A stretch of DNA of 64,000 bases. Source: Cyclina sinensis (taxonomy: Eukaryota > Mollusca > Bivalvia > Venerida > Veneridae). The notes below the pieces were generated by a model. It was not told the DNA's origin. It saw only the letters and a program-made list of their open reading frames with translations, and searched no databases. The stretch spans positions 186,001 through 250,000 of the forward strand of contig JAAONU010000022.1 in assembly GCA_012932295.1 (NCBI GenBank), given 5' to 3'. Numbering within the stretch: position 1 is the first letter of the stretch; each line of letters begins with the position of its first letter. Shown here one piece after another: positions 13,241 to 24,543 of this stretch. The translations under genes and the position numbers were made by a program.

Positions 13241-13690
13241 ATTAAGAAATAAAAACCCTTGAATCCTGGGGCGGAGCCAATTTTGACCATAGAACAATAA
13301 TTTGAACTACCTAATGGTAAAGGTCAACTAGATGATGTTTCATACCAAATATTTAAGCTCTAGCCCATATGGTTTTAGAGAAGATTTTTGAAGGTTTTGT
13401 TATATACATGTAAGGAAAACCCGTGACTCCCCCCCACCAAGGGCAGGGCCAATTTTGACCCCAGGGCCATAATTTGTAAATTCTTGGTAAAGGTCAACTA
13501 GACAATGTTGCTTGCCACATATCTAAGCACTAGCTCTTAGGGTTTCAGAGAAGAAGATTTTTGAAGGTTTTTCTTTATACATATAAGGAATACCCATGAC
13601 CCCCCAGGGCAGGGCAAATTTTCACCCAAGAGGCATTGAACAACTTTGGTAAGAGGACCTTAAGATGATGTTGTATACCACATCAAAGCT
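13241..13690. repeat. Three diverged monomers of the 165-bp family also seen at 31.3-32.2 kb
   Basis: Units begin near 13260, 13425 and 13595 with versions of ACCCCCAGGGCAGGGC, and continue with 'TTTTGACC', an AATTTGAAC-like phrase, 'AAAGGTCAACTAGA' and 'AGATTTTTGAAGGTTTT'. The same phrases occur in the array at 31258-32230. Confidence 0.6.
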
Positions 13691-14842
13691 CTGGGGTGGT
13701 CAATACTGGTTTTAACTGGTCATTACTTGGTGATAGTGGTCAGCTGAAGTTTTTGTGGTCTGAATTCATATAAATAGACCTGTATTGAGCTGAAGTCCTT
13801 ATTTGTTGCTTGATACTAGCAGCCTTCTTTTTATTTATTTATTTATGCTTGCTTATTAATTTTACAAAATGAAACATATATGCTTCGATTTGGGATAATG
13901 TGTTAAGGTTTCTTTGTGAGTAATGATCAACTCATGTGTAGTTTCTGTTTTAATAGTATTTATATGTTGTACAGTGTTAAAGCATTGCAAAACTTGACGT
14001 GATAAAGGTAGTTTTTTTCTTTTTTAACAGCAATTAAGAGCTAGACATATCAACTAAGTGTGACATAAGTTTTCTGAGCTTCCTTTGTTTATCACTAAAG
14101 CGGGAAAGAGTTATTTTCACATCAATAACAAAAGATTGTTGTGTCACCTGACTACAGTCAGGGGACACATAGGTGTCACTTGCGGTGTCTGCATCGGTAT
14201 CTGCATCCCATTTTGCTTGTCCGGGGCATAACTCTAAAAGTACTGGAGCTATCAACTTGAAACTTCAAAGGTGAATAGATTTCATTGTGGAGAGGCGCAG
14301 TGCCAAAGAACCATAACTCTCTTTTGGATAATTTTTGAGTTATTGACCTTTGTAATTTTTAATACTTAATAACTGGTATGCTATCATCAGGCAACATGTC
14401 CAACTCTAGAAGTACTATATCAATGACATTATTTGCTTTCCCGATGTCAAAGGCAATGTGAACTGGAGTAAAAATAAAATGAAGAGTGTAAGGAGTATTA
14501 AGATTTTAACTTTTACTTTGGAGTGCTCAATGCCTGTGCTGTATTAATGATATTACCTACTTTTCTTGCATATCAAACAGGATTTTCTACTGTTTACACC
14601 GGTGCTAGAAAAACTCATCTTACACCCTCCCGTGTAAGGCAAGTCGCGTGCTTTAAAATTATGTCATTTCGGCGCATTTTATGAATGAATTACGTGCTAA
14701 GGATGACGTCATTTTGCCGTAATGAATGAAGTTGTAAATTAATACGCTACTATAAGAAAAAAGTGCCAAATAAAAATATTAGATTTTCGTAATTTCCATC
14801 AGAAATATGATATACATGCAATATGCAAGAAAAATAATCAAA

Positions 14843-14939
14843 CACTGGCTGTCGTTAGAGACCGGAATATCTGGCCCTCGTTACCGTTGTAAACAGTTAC
14901 CCTCAAGCCAGATATTCCGGTCTGAATTGTCAGCCAGTG
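14843..14939. repeat. 97-bp imperfect foldback (inverted repeat) with arms of about 33 bp
   Basis: The left arm starts CACTGGCTG at 14843 and runs through GACCGGAATATCTGGC. The right arm, GCCAGATATTCCGGTC to CAGCCAGTG, ends at 14939. The arms pair with about five mismatches around a loop of about 31 bases. The flanks carry GTTTACACCGGTGCTAG (14590s) and TTGTAAACAGTTACCC (near 14887), which may be remains of a larger inverted-repeat element. Confidence 0.75.
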
Positions 14940-15942
14940 TAAGATTTTTATAGTACATTATGTATATATGATTTAGCAAATAAAGTAAGAAATGAAAAAT
15001 ATTTTAATAAAACAGGTGATAAACAATTCTTCTGTTTTACTATAATGACCATTCCATTAGTCTATTCGATTATAAAAACCACTTCCCTTTTCAACGGACA
15101 AGTAATGACCACTTTGGGAGTATTGACTGGGACGGCTTTAACTGATCGACACTGTGGGTTAAAAGCAGGGATGGTTTTAACCACACAACATTGGTTATAC
15201 TAACAATGATAGTGAAAAAAAATGTTACACTGTAACTAAAAACTACCTATTAGAATGTACAAGCTAATTCACATTATATATTAATCTAGAGGGGCCACGA
15301 TTCAGTTAACATTGAAAATATATAACCTTACTTTTGCATTAGCTGAACAGTGCCATAGTAAAGGTGAGGCATACAGCGGCAGCTCACAGCCGCCTCAGTG
15401 TTTTTAGGGCATATATCATTTTCAATAGCTCTAAAAGTAACCAGTAACCTTTTTAATTTGCCCTAATTTCACTATAAACTACTCCAGTATGCAGGAAATT
15501 GCTCCTAGCAAAATAAAAATTCCTGAGGGACCACCATGCCCCCCATACATTCTGCCTCGGCATTTTTTCAGGTCTGGCTAGGGCACTGCTGAAGATGCTC
15601 ATATTAATGACACCCTTTTCTTAAACTGTGAGGCATGTTCTTTGCTAGCTTGTCATTTACCATGGGTTGTATTCACTCTTTATATTTGTCAATACAAAGC
15701 AATACTTAGATACTTCTCATTCCATCATGCATGTTTGTTGATACTGTATATATATTCATTTCGCTTAGAAATGGGGCACTTTCATTTGTCTATTTTCTTT
15801 GTAAGTATTTATAGAATAAACTACTCCAATTGGCAAACTTTTGAAATTTTAGCCATAAATGTTGGCCTTGTCTGGCTAAAAGATTTGTATCTTGGAAATT
15901 TATGTGTTTCAAGTTAATCTGACTCTAAATTTCAGTCTTTAA

Positions 15943-16376
15943 AGCGACTGACTCACAGATGGGCCGACGATGAAAAAAAAGAAAATGTTTTTACATCTGG
16001 AAATTCTAGCTGTAATTGTGAAGAACATATCTAAAATAAGATACTGACTAATTTTTTCTTACAGAAAAACATCAAAATATAAAATTTTACACACTTTTAT
16101 TGGCAAAAAAGTCACCCGTTAGTCATGAGGTAGATACTTTAGTTTTAACATTAATTTTGACAAAATTAGATAACACGTCTCTGTGGTTCAGTGGTATAGA
16201 TCGTCACTCTGCATTTTACTGACCGAAAGGTTAGGGTTCGAATCCTGGTTAAGTCTGAACTTTTTTCAGTTTTCATGGTGTATAGAAGCATAATATTTTG
16301 TTTTTTCTATGGTGTATTAACTTCTCTTAAATTTAAAGAAAAAATATTTTTAGCTAAATTCTGTGAGTCAGTCGCT
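15943..16376. mobile_element. TTAA-flanked MITE with 17-bp terminal inverted repeats and a tRNA-like core
   Basis: Both ends read AGCGACTGACTCACAGA inwards, at 15943 and as its reverse complement ending 16376. They are flanked directly by TTAA at 15939-15942 and 16377-16380, the target-site pattern of the piggyBac superfamily. The element is 434 bp and has no transposase. Its centre holds an A-box and B-box pair typical of a tRNA gene (16184-16245). A related left end recurs near 50280. Confidence 0.8.
16176..16260 (+). ncRNA. tRNA-like pol III promoter region inside the MITE (degenerate tRNA)
   Basis: TGGTTCAGTGG at 16184 fits the A-box consensus. GGTTCGAATCC at 16235-16245 is a perfect B box, about 40 bases downstream. 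The surrounding sequence does not fold into a full cloverleaf (the acceptor and anticodon stems do not pair), so this is a tRNA-derived segment rather than a tRNA gene. Confidence 0.55.
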
Positions 16377-16404
16377 TTAACATTTATTTATTAAAGATAC
16401 ATTT

Positions 16405-17508
16405 TTGTGTCGCCCTTTCGAAGAAAAGGCGATACATAGGGATCGTCGGTCCGTCACGAAAACTTAACGTTGGCTATAACTTTGCCATTTCTAAACATTA
16501 TCTTATCAGACTTTCAAATTGTATTGCTTATGACAACAGGGTCGGGTTGATGCCAAAATTTCTTGGTCAAGGTCACATTTGACAGAGCTATGCCCCTTTT
16601 TATACATGGATTTGTCATGAAAACTTAACGTTGGGAATAACTTTGCCATTTCTTAACATTTCAACATCAAACTTTCAAATTATATTGCTTACGACAACAG
16701 GGTCATGATGATGCCAACATGTGTAGGTCAAGGTCACAATTGACAGAGTTATGCCCCTTTTTGTACTTGGATTTTGTCATGAAAACTTAACATTGGCAAT
16801 AACTATGCCATTTCTTAATGTTTCTTTATCAAACTTTCCAGTTGTAATACTTACAATTGTATCACTTAAGACAACACCATTTCTCAAGGGCAGATAACCC
16901 TCAAATTTATTTTTGCAATGTTATGCCCCTTTTTCAAGTTAAAATTTCTTTGTTAACCTTTTTCTTTATGTCCATGTCTCAAAAAGTGTCAAGGATATTC
17001 CTTGATAAACTTGGAATACTTGATCACCAGCAAGACCCCTGCAAAGATTGTTGGTACCCATGTCCCTGGGGTCACAGTTAGCCCCACCCCCAGGGGTCAC
17101 TTGATTGTGCTTATACTTATATATAGGAAAAAAACTTCTTAAGCCTAGAAATAAAATATTAACTGACATGAGATGGGTAAGTACTCCCCACCCCCACCGT
17201 CCCCTCTGCATGGGGACCCCCCCCCAACCAGTCACCCCCCCCCCCCCCCCCCCTGGGCCCAATTTTTTTTTTTTTTAATTTTAAAACATAGGTACTTTAC
17301 TCCCCATCCTACCTCAACCCCCCCCCCCCACCCCAACCAGGCACCCCCCCCATTATTTTTTTACTCCCCCCCCCACCCCCCGCCGGGTTTTTTTTTTTTA
17401 AATTTTATTACATAGGTACTTGACTCCCCATCCACCCTCAACCCGCCCACCTGACCCAATTTTTTTATTTTTTTTTTTTTTTTAATACATAGGTACTTCA
17501 CTTCCCAT

Positions 17509-17547
<39 letters not shown>

Positions 17548-17858
17548 CACTATCGGGGCCCCCAATTTTTTTTTTTTTTGTTAAATACATAACTACTTGA
17601 CCCAAATTTTTTTTTTCATCTTGTATGTCTAGGTACTTGCCCTGCCCCAGTCAATTTTTTTTCACTTGGGCCTCTTGTTTAACTTGGCTTATAATTAATT
17701 ATCCAGCACTGAGAAAAGTGGAGCATGCTGTCTGTGGACAGGTATTGTTGTACTTTGACTAGCATGCTGTCTTTTCCAGCAGGCTCTTGTTTACCTTTTT
17801 AGTTATTCTAACAGAGTACCCTAGGGCGACACAAGTGTTCCACCGAACACCCATCTAG
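16405..17858 (+). mobile_element. Helentron/HINE-like element with subterminal inverted repeats, 160-bp monomers and a 3' hairpin
   Basis: TTGTGTCGCCCT at 16405 is matched by AGGGCGACACAA at 17823-17834. A hairpin GTGTTC-CACC-GAACAC (17835-17850) and then CCATCTAG follow. Just inside the left end the phrase AAAACTTAACGTTGG recurs at about 16459, 16619 and 16790, giving three monomers of about 160-170 bp. The interior ends in C-rich and T-rich low complexity. Short subterminal inverted repeats, a terminal hairpin and internal tandem monomers are the hallmarks of HINE/Helentron derivatives. A reverse-oriented partial relative is at 28018-28300. Confidence 0.55.
17170..17670. repeat. C-rich/T-rich low-complexity block with a (CA)n tract
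   Basis: Long C runs, T runs and a CA microsatellite at about 17513-17543 sit inside repeated phrases 'ACATAGGTACTTGACTCCCCA'. It is part of the preceding element. Open frames across it encode only Pro-, Gly- or Phe-rich low complexity. Confidence 0.8.
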
Positions 17859-18430
17859 TTTTATAACAGAAGTAATACTGCCTTGTTTAAATGTTTTATT
17901 TGCCTCCCTTCATTCCAGTTCTTTTTTATACATTTATATAATTTTGAAGCATGGCAAAGATATTTGGTATCTGCCTTTTACCATCTAATGAAAAATTAAA
18001 AATATTCACAAGCAGACTTTATATCTGTTAATACTTTTGCACAGAAAGTTACCCTGTTCAATATACAAACTTGTGTCTGAAGGTAGAAGGTTCATAAAAA
18101 AATACTAAAATACTAACTTGTTTTTGAATGTACATTGTAGAAGGTTCACAACAAATTACTATGTGCACAGCTTGAAATATAATTTTTCAGTTCTTCTAAT
18201 ATTAATACCACATTTTAGTTCCAATCTGAATTTCATGTCTACTTATCTGTTAAATAAAATAACATAAAGACTGTTAATTTTTGTGTCTGCAAAAGTTCTT
18301 ATATGGGATTAGTACATACCATCAAGAAGCTGGAAACGATTGTTAACATACAGTTTCTTCATTAGTATAAAATTACAAAATCTGTCTTTCACAAATCACT
18401 AAGTGGTGTCATAGTCTTCTCTTTTTCCTT

Positions 18431-19159
18431 TCACCTTCTCACGTTTTCAAGACTATGGACCAGGCCAGGAAAACTCATTTGCCTTTTCTGATTACAATTA
18501 ACTACATCAGATGTCTTTGAAGAGTTTTCCAGGTCTGATAGCTCTCTTTTATTGGTTGCTAAATCTGGCATCAGTTCGTTAACTCTGCCCTCAAGTCTAG
18601 CAGTTGTATTTTTGTAAATAAGAAGCATGCACTTTGGTGGTACAGAAACATTGATCTCAGCTTCTTCCAGATCCTGTCTTGGTTTTTGGGATGCAAAATG
18701 TATGCATTTGCCAAAAAGTTCTCTCATCCCATATCTGTTTGCTGCTTTCAAGAGGATAAGCAGCTGTTCTGCAGAAGTCGTTCCATTAATACAATGTAGT
18801 AGTGCTTCCTCGCATCTTGGTTTTAACTGATGAACTTGATATTCTTCAACTAATGGAAGAATCTGTAATGCATTCTTACAAGTAACCTGGGCAAGACTAT
18901 TTGGATAAATGCAGCGCAAGATTTCAATTACGTTCTTTATCTTCTTTTCTGGAAGCTCTAATGTGCCCGATGAACTTTCTAGAAAGTTGCTTTGGAACAT
19001 CCTGTCAAAAACAGAAGCGATAGCCAAAACTGCCTTGGAGACGTACAGGTTCTGTCCCTCAACTCTGAAAGTGATATCATTTTTCCATGACTTCTCATTG
19101 AAACAGATAGTTGGAGAGTTTTCCTTCGTCTTCTCGTCATTTGTTTCTTTCAACGACAT
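18431..19159 (-). CDS. BTB/POZ domain protein, short C-terminally truncated family member (242 aa)
   Basis: Single-exon frame. Residues about 25-100 form a BTB/POZ domain (NDITFRVEGQNLYVSKAVLAIA, DRMFQSNF, LELPEKKIKNVIEILRCIYP). A BACK-like helical region follows (about 105-170: ALQILPLVEEYQVHQLKPRC, TSAEQLLILLKAANRY). A possible coiled-coil start comes next, and the frame then ends at VHSLENVRR-stop. The beta-rich C-terminal domain of its paralogues at 34.1, 54.6 and 63.1 kb is absent. It lacks the Pro of the SPVF motif (ASVF instead), an in-frame one-codon loss. BTB proteins usually dimerise and often serve as cullin-3 substrate adaptors; the partner is unknown. It may be a decaying copy or a BTB-only isoform. 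Confidence 0.72.
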   Translation of the reverse strand: MSLKETNDEKTKENSPTICFNEKSWKNDITFRVEGQNLYVSKAVLAIASVFDRMFQSNFLESSSGTLELPEKKIKNVIEILRCIYPNSLAQVTCKNALQILPLVEEYQVHQLKPRCEEALLHCINGTTSAEQLLILLKAANRYGMRELFGKCIHFASQKPRQDLEEAEINVSVPPKCMLLIYKNTTARLEGRVNELMPDLATNKRELSDLENSSKTSDVVNCNQKRQMSFPGLVHSLENVRR

Positions 19160-19984
19160 CTTTTTTTATCATTCATGTGATCTCAGTCAAAATCATTGGT
19201 ATTTACCACCTGAACTTTTGCCAAATCTCAAAAAACGCCAAAAGCACAAACCTCAAAAAATGTTAGTTCTGGCTTCCATAACTTTATATGTCGCTTTTAT
19301 GATTTTTGACGTTGCGCGACAGTAAAGTTATGGGTCAACCCCATTTGCAAAGGCTACCAGAATTATGACAGTTTATAAACAGTAAATAAATAACTATTAA
19401 ATTAACCCTTATTAATCAAATAAATTACACCAATTGATAAACAAATAAATTTTGTATCTATTTATTGTTCTCTCCAGAAATAAAGGTTCATGAACGTAAA
19501 GTCTCGTAAGTCACACGATAGAACAACAATGGCGGCGAATTTCACAAAATTTAACCGAGCTGATAAACTTTGAGGTTTTATTCCATTGATCAAACCTTTT
19601 TTATTCACAAACATAGACAGAGTGTGCAAAATAGATTGAATTACCCGTATGTGTAGAGATTTTGTCCAGATAACGCAAATTTATTAAATTACAGCGTGAC
19701 ATAAATATGTCACAGTTCTGGTTGACTTTCGATACGGGATTGGCTTCAGCGAACAGGTCTAGCGATACTATAAAACCTGTTCGCTGAAGTACCTTTAGCT
19801 AAAAAAATGTCTGCTTTTGTTTTAAAAATGGCTGAAACAGATTAAAGGGAGTTAACTTATTCGGAGAGGAAAATAACTGGTCAAAAATGGCCCAAATAAC
19901 CAACGATCAGGGTAAAATGCGTCCATATCAAAACGGCCCACATATAACACTATGGACAAGTATTGGTACATGTTGTTTGTTTTG
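19160..19984. other. Intergenic stretch upstream of the BTB gene, with a small palindrome
   Basis: No gene is recognised. A 15-bp perfect inverted repeat CTTCAGCGAACAGGT with a 16-base spacer lies at 19744-19789. The promoter of the minus-strand BTB gene should lie just right of 19159, but no core element is clear. Confidence 0.5.
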
Positions 19985-20290
19985 ACCCTCTATTTGTCTA
20001 TTTGAGTTTATTTATCATCAGTTGCTCATATGATCGACGCTCCCTGCAGAAATTAGTTATTTTATGTTGCGGGTTATAGTGCAAGATACAGAAAGCATCC
20101 CGTTCTAGAGACACCCCTGGTTCTTTTGCATGCTCAGTGTACAACACTGATACATGGGATCTCAGTTTAACGTCTCATCCGATAGACAATTGGTAAAATT
20201 AGTGGTGGAACGGGGGATCGATCTCGCGACTCCTGGGTAACAAGTCCAACGCGTTACAACTGCAATCGGAACACCTCGGGCGAGTTCAAT
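19985..20290 (-). mobile_element. tRNA-derived SINE, minus orientation
   Basis: Read on the minus strand from about 20290, it begins with a tRNA-like head (GGTGTTCCGATTGCAGTTG, AACGCGTTGGACTTGTTACC, then GAGATCGATCCC as a B-box-like segment). It continues through GGATGAGACGTTAAACTGAG, TCTTGCAC and CTGCAGGGAGCGTCGATCAT. The body matches the plus-strand copy at 25050-25290 over its length, with ordinary SINE divergence. Confidence 0.7.
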
Positions 20291-20399
20291 AAGTCTTTTT
20301 ACGAAGTTGTCGGAAAAGGCCGAGTTATTACGATTGTTACAACTGGCCACTGATCCGCTCCCTGATGTTTGACTGCTGTATGCGTTTATTAAATTTTGT

Positions 20400-21180
20400 A
20401 ATGATTTTAAATATACAATATACGCTTGCCTAGTACGAATTATAGAACTTCACTTATAAATTTTTATTATGTGTTGTTCCAAATGAGATATGAATACAGT
20501 TAGGGCAATTAAATTGACTCCCATTTATTTATATTTTTTTTGAAGAACTGGTAAATGAGATAGCCGGTAAATATAGTGCGGAATATATTTATGAAATATA
20601 AAAAAAGAAGGATATAGTTGTTGTTAAACCAGTAATCACGGAACTTGACAAAAATAATTTTAGAATTTAATGTAACAAATAAAATATAAAAATTAGCACA
20701 ACAAGAATGCCGTTAACTTAATCATTTTTAAATATGAAATTTGGCAAAGATATTTAATGAATTCATATCAATTATGTGACAGACAGACAGACAACTTTTT
20801 TCATTTGACCTAGGTATGCATTATACAACATGGGTAAACTACAAATAAACAATGTACAGAAACATAGAGACCGTGGACTGATCATTGTGTCAAGTAAGCG
20901 TAGTAAGGAGAGATTACATAAGTATTTCAAGATCCGTTTATACATGTACCTTGACAAATGTTCGTCAGCTACAAAGATTTCTTATACTGTCGTAAAATGG
21001 TATTCCATCATACCTTCCGGTTTTCACTAAATCAGTCGCTAAATCTGCATTGTTAACTCTAATAAAAAGCAAATGCATGGCCTATGTAGCTTGTTGGGGC
21101 AGCATATTTTCGATCTTCTAAAAAGGAGTCATTGCTACTAAAAGAAACACATCGATAATGATATCAAGTAGTTAGTTCAA
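20400..21180. other. AT-rich stretch with no recognised gene
   Basis: I see no domain, splice pattern or repeat of note here. Confidence 0.4.
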
Positions 21181-21184
21181 TTGG

Positions 21185-23060
21185 TTGAATCACAAGTTTT
21201 AAAAGAAATTTCTTGTCTTTCGCTCCGAATACTATGATCTTTGTTTTAATGATATTAACTTTCAAATTCCAAGATTGACGGTAATTATTAAAGAAAAAAA
21301 AACATTTAGCTAAAGTCAATTTCTGAGCCTGAGACTAAAATAGTGTCATCTGTGTAGAGCAAGATCAAAAGTTTAAACAAACGGAACCATTTATTCCGAC
21401 CCGCCTCGGCCTGACGGTATTAGGATAGAAGGTTTCTTTGAAAATAGCGAAAAACACCGAAGCTTACGGATGCAGTGTATTTTTCTGCGGTTATTTACGG
21501 GAGAACATGTTCCCAATTTTGACCGGATATATCCTATCCACAGACGATAACTGCATTCCAAACCTATTGAGGTAAAACCATTTTATGATTTAACATTATA
21601 TTTACTTTATGTAAATATTGGAAGATCATAAAAAAGGCAGAAAAATGCACAAATTGACTATTCAAAGAGATGTTTGGGAAACTGCTATCATAAACAATCT
21701 TAGCCGTTCAGTTGGCTGCCCTCGGCCCTGGGGTTTCGTACATGTAAAACCCATGAGACAAACATTGCATAAAATCACAGTGCACAGATATTGTGTTGAA
21801 ACATGTAAGAACTTGGCAAGTGTTAAGGTCTTTATTTTATTATCAAAATGTTGTACCCAGGGGTTGTACCTGTGAAATATAGATGTGTAAAATCGTGGAA
21901 AGAATGAATTAATAAAATTGCAGTTAAGAAAAATATTTTTCTCAAAAACAACAACAACAAATGGACTACATGAGTTAAACTGAGAGCAAATCGACAAAAT
22001 TATTACGTCTTCCTGTTCGCATTGGTTTTGTCCAACACAGTGGTTCGGCACGTCACGGTCTGGCAATGGTATTCAATGTTTTATGCAATTCTTAACTTAA
22101 TATAAAAAGTGAGAGTCGATCATACATATTTACACACCATCAAGCATTACAACATCAAAATACCATGCTGAAATTACTGTCAACGGTCCGGATGCACCCT
22201 TTTTTAAAAAGCTTAGCTTGTGTGTCTATTAGACTGTAAATCATTAAAAACAAAGAAAAAAGAATAGGGGACAAATGTTCACCTTGTCTCACACCAATAT
22301 CGGATATAAATGTGTCCGAAAGTAATCCATTATGTTGAATACATGACTTAATATTTCTATACATATTCTGTATGACATAAAATTAACTATTCACATTGTT
22401 GCGTAATAACTTATGACATAACTCAAATGCCTGAGAAATAGAACAATAAAAACCGCGAAATAATTTCAGTTTTCTTTTCTTTCTTCTTTTTTCATAATCT
22501 CTACAAGGGAATGTAATTTAAAATGTGATTTCAGCATGATACACTTTCCTTAAACCGGCTTGATTTTCATCAATAATTCTGTTATCTTCCAGAAAGGTAG
22601 ATAGATAATCTCTGGTTCAAAATAGATGTGAACAGTTTTCCTAGGCAACTTAGTATTGTAATTGGACGGTAGCTTTCTTGATCTTTTGGGTCACTTTTGT
22701 TTTTGTAGATAGGTATTACATTACCTATTAACAAAGCATTAGGAATGTAACCAGAATCTATAACTGAATTATATAACGAAAGGTATAACGGTAGAGGAGT
22801 ATGCACTGTTCTCTTAATGTATTAGTTTGGAATATTGTCAGCCTTGAAGCCTTTGCATTATATAGTTTTTTTTATGCATTTGGTTATTTCAGCTTCACTT
22901 ATTAGAACGTTTAGAAAAATGTCGGAATTATCCTCAGCAAGTTCGCTGTCATATCTTGGGTCAGTAACTGTAGTTGCATTGATTTTTTTTAAATAATAGA
23001 AAATTTCTTGTATCGTAGGAAATGTGGTATTTTTTTTTCCTTAGGCTTAAGGTTATTCAA
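21185..23060 (-). pseudogene. Broken non-LTR retrotransposon reverse transcriptase
   Basis: Pieces appear in order on the minus strand. About 22810-22590 carries an RT N-terminal block (YNSVIDSGYIPN, VIPIYKNKSDPKDQESYRPI, LSCLGKLFTSILNQRL). About 22364-22190 carries the GVRQGE-x-LSPILFSLF block. The catalytic YTDD block is at 21345-21356 (LYTDDTILVSGSE), followed by WNLKVNIIKTKIIVFGAKDK to about 21190. The usual spacing between the LSPILF and YADD blocks is a few dozen residues. Here about 800 bases intervene, so the 21385-22150 part looks like an insertion. Stops and frameshifts break the rest. The first Asp-bearing RT block (AFVDF-type) was not found. Confidence 0.7.
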
Positions 23061-23064
23061 GTAT

Positions 23065-24275
23065 TTCCAGTATTTTTTTAAAGATTTTTGTCATTAAGTT
23101 ACCGCAGTTCCTGCACATCGAAAACATGTGTTTTAGATCTCGAACTGGAACGGATTAAACTCCCAATATACAAGAGTTTTGCCTTTTTTTGCCCGAAATT
23201 AGTATTCAATGTACGTCGTGCCAATGTGCTTGACTACACCGACTTCAATGATACGTTTTACTTTAGAATGGCATTATTACTCAATGTATAGACAACGTAT
23301 AATTAGTGAAAAACTGATATAGATAGCGCGGATGCACGAGTTCCATTGTTACTGTTTTTTCTAACGTCCCTGTTTTCAGTATATGTTCTATTAACAGGCA
23401 TTGTATTCATTTGCTGAAACCGTAGAAAATTTAACATCTCTCGTGACCTACAGTGACGAAGACGAGAAAATCATGTATAGTAACGTCGATGGTGTGTTTG
23501 GAGAGGCATTTGTTACATGTACAGATTATTCTTGAATGTGCAGACAGCTACAACGTGTCAATACTAAAACGCGCACACTTGAAGAGAATCACCAACAGAA
23601 TCCGTACAAAACAGCGACAACACGAACCAAAGGACCTGAATTTCGAGGTATTTGAAATAATAACGACTCTTAAAATCTTTTCTACTTCCCCTTTTCACAG
23701 TATGAACGATTACACTGTTAAAAAAACAAATAATTACAGATAAATATCCCTTTTACAGCAGTAAGAATATTAAAAACAATCAATCGGTTCCAAAATTTGA
23801 CTTTGATAGAGTCTGGCAATGCGGGCCGTGTTGACACTGATTAATGCACCGTTTTGACCACAGTCGTTTTTGAATTGGACCGTTTTAACTCGGGTAGAGG
23901 GTGGGGGAACAGCAGGGGTTTTGTAAAATGGGCGGTTTTGACCCAGATTATTAATATGAGGGACAAGAAATTTACGAAGGCCTTTCGTTGCCAAAAGTGC
24001 AGACGTGATGATTTGGCTTGAACAGCTTTCTGACGTAATACAACTGTTTTTCTTTCTATATGAATTCCAGAGGTTTAAAACTGTTCAAGGAAACAAGTAC
24101 ACAAATCCAAGCATCTGCTAATAAAAGTTCATTTGCACTTAAAGAAAAAATATTGAAGGTGTATAATTAACATCATGGGTAAATTATTCCATCAAGGAAT
24201 TTCACTGGCTTTAACAAATTAATTTTGCAGCGCACCCCACTTAACTGCGTCTTAGGAAAATTGACTAAATATGGA
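23065..24275. other. Stretch with no recognised gene
   Basis: Short open frames are present on both strands but show no recognisable domain. A few palindromic or GT-rich phrases occur at 23800-24000. Nothing can be named. Confidence 0.4.
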
Positions 24276-24279
24276 ACTG

Positions 24280-24365
24280 ATACCTGGTCCAGTGGTAACG
24301 CTCTGGTCTGGTAGCCCAGGGGTTGTAAGATCATTTCCCAGCTCCTCCACTTGTCAAGATTAATT
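24280..24365 (+). mobile_element. tRNA-like SINE head fragment, plus orientation
   Basis: TGGTCCAGTGGTAACGC fits an A box. It is followed by CTGGTAGCCCAGGGGTTG and a degenerate B-box region ending TTTCCCAGCTCCTCC. The SINE body does not follow; it breaks off after about 85 bases. Confidence 0.55.
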
Positions 24366-24543
24366 GTATTGTAATAATGTTGCTATGTTTTTTGTTTATT
24401 GTTTAACAGCACGAACCGGGTTAACATAGTATTTTTGATATTTTAAAGAATTTTTTTGGGATGATTATTTTGCAGTTTATTTCTAATTGATACGTTTATT
24501 CTAATGTCTGAAATTCTCATTTAAGTATTTTAAAAGAAACACA

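Noticed and set aside
16176..16260. A genuine tRNA gene
   Set aside because: A and B boxes are good but the acceptor and anticodon stems do not pair and there is no terminator close downstream; it is a tRNA-derived part of a MITE.
16966..17415. Pro- and Gly-rich ORFs
   Set aside because: They are produced by C/G runs in the low-complexity end of the Helentron-like element.
18627..19325. Plus-strand ORFs opposite the BTB gene (and likewise at 34.3-34.9 and 54.9-55.4 kb)
   Set aside because: They are antisense shadows of conserved minus-strand BTB coding sequence.
20162..20350. 62-aa minus-strand ORF
   Set aside because: It overlaps the SINE head and is a chance frame.
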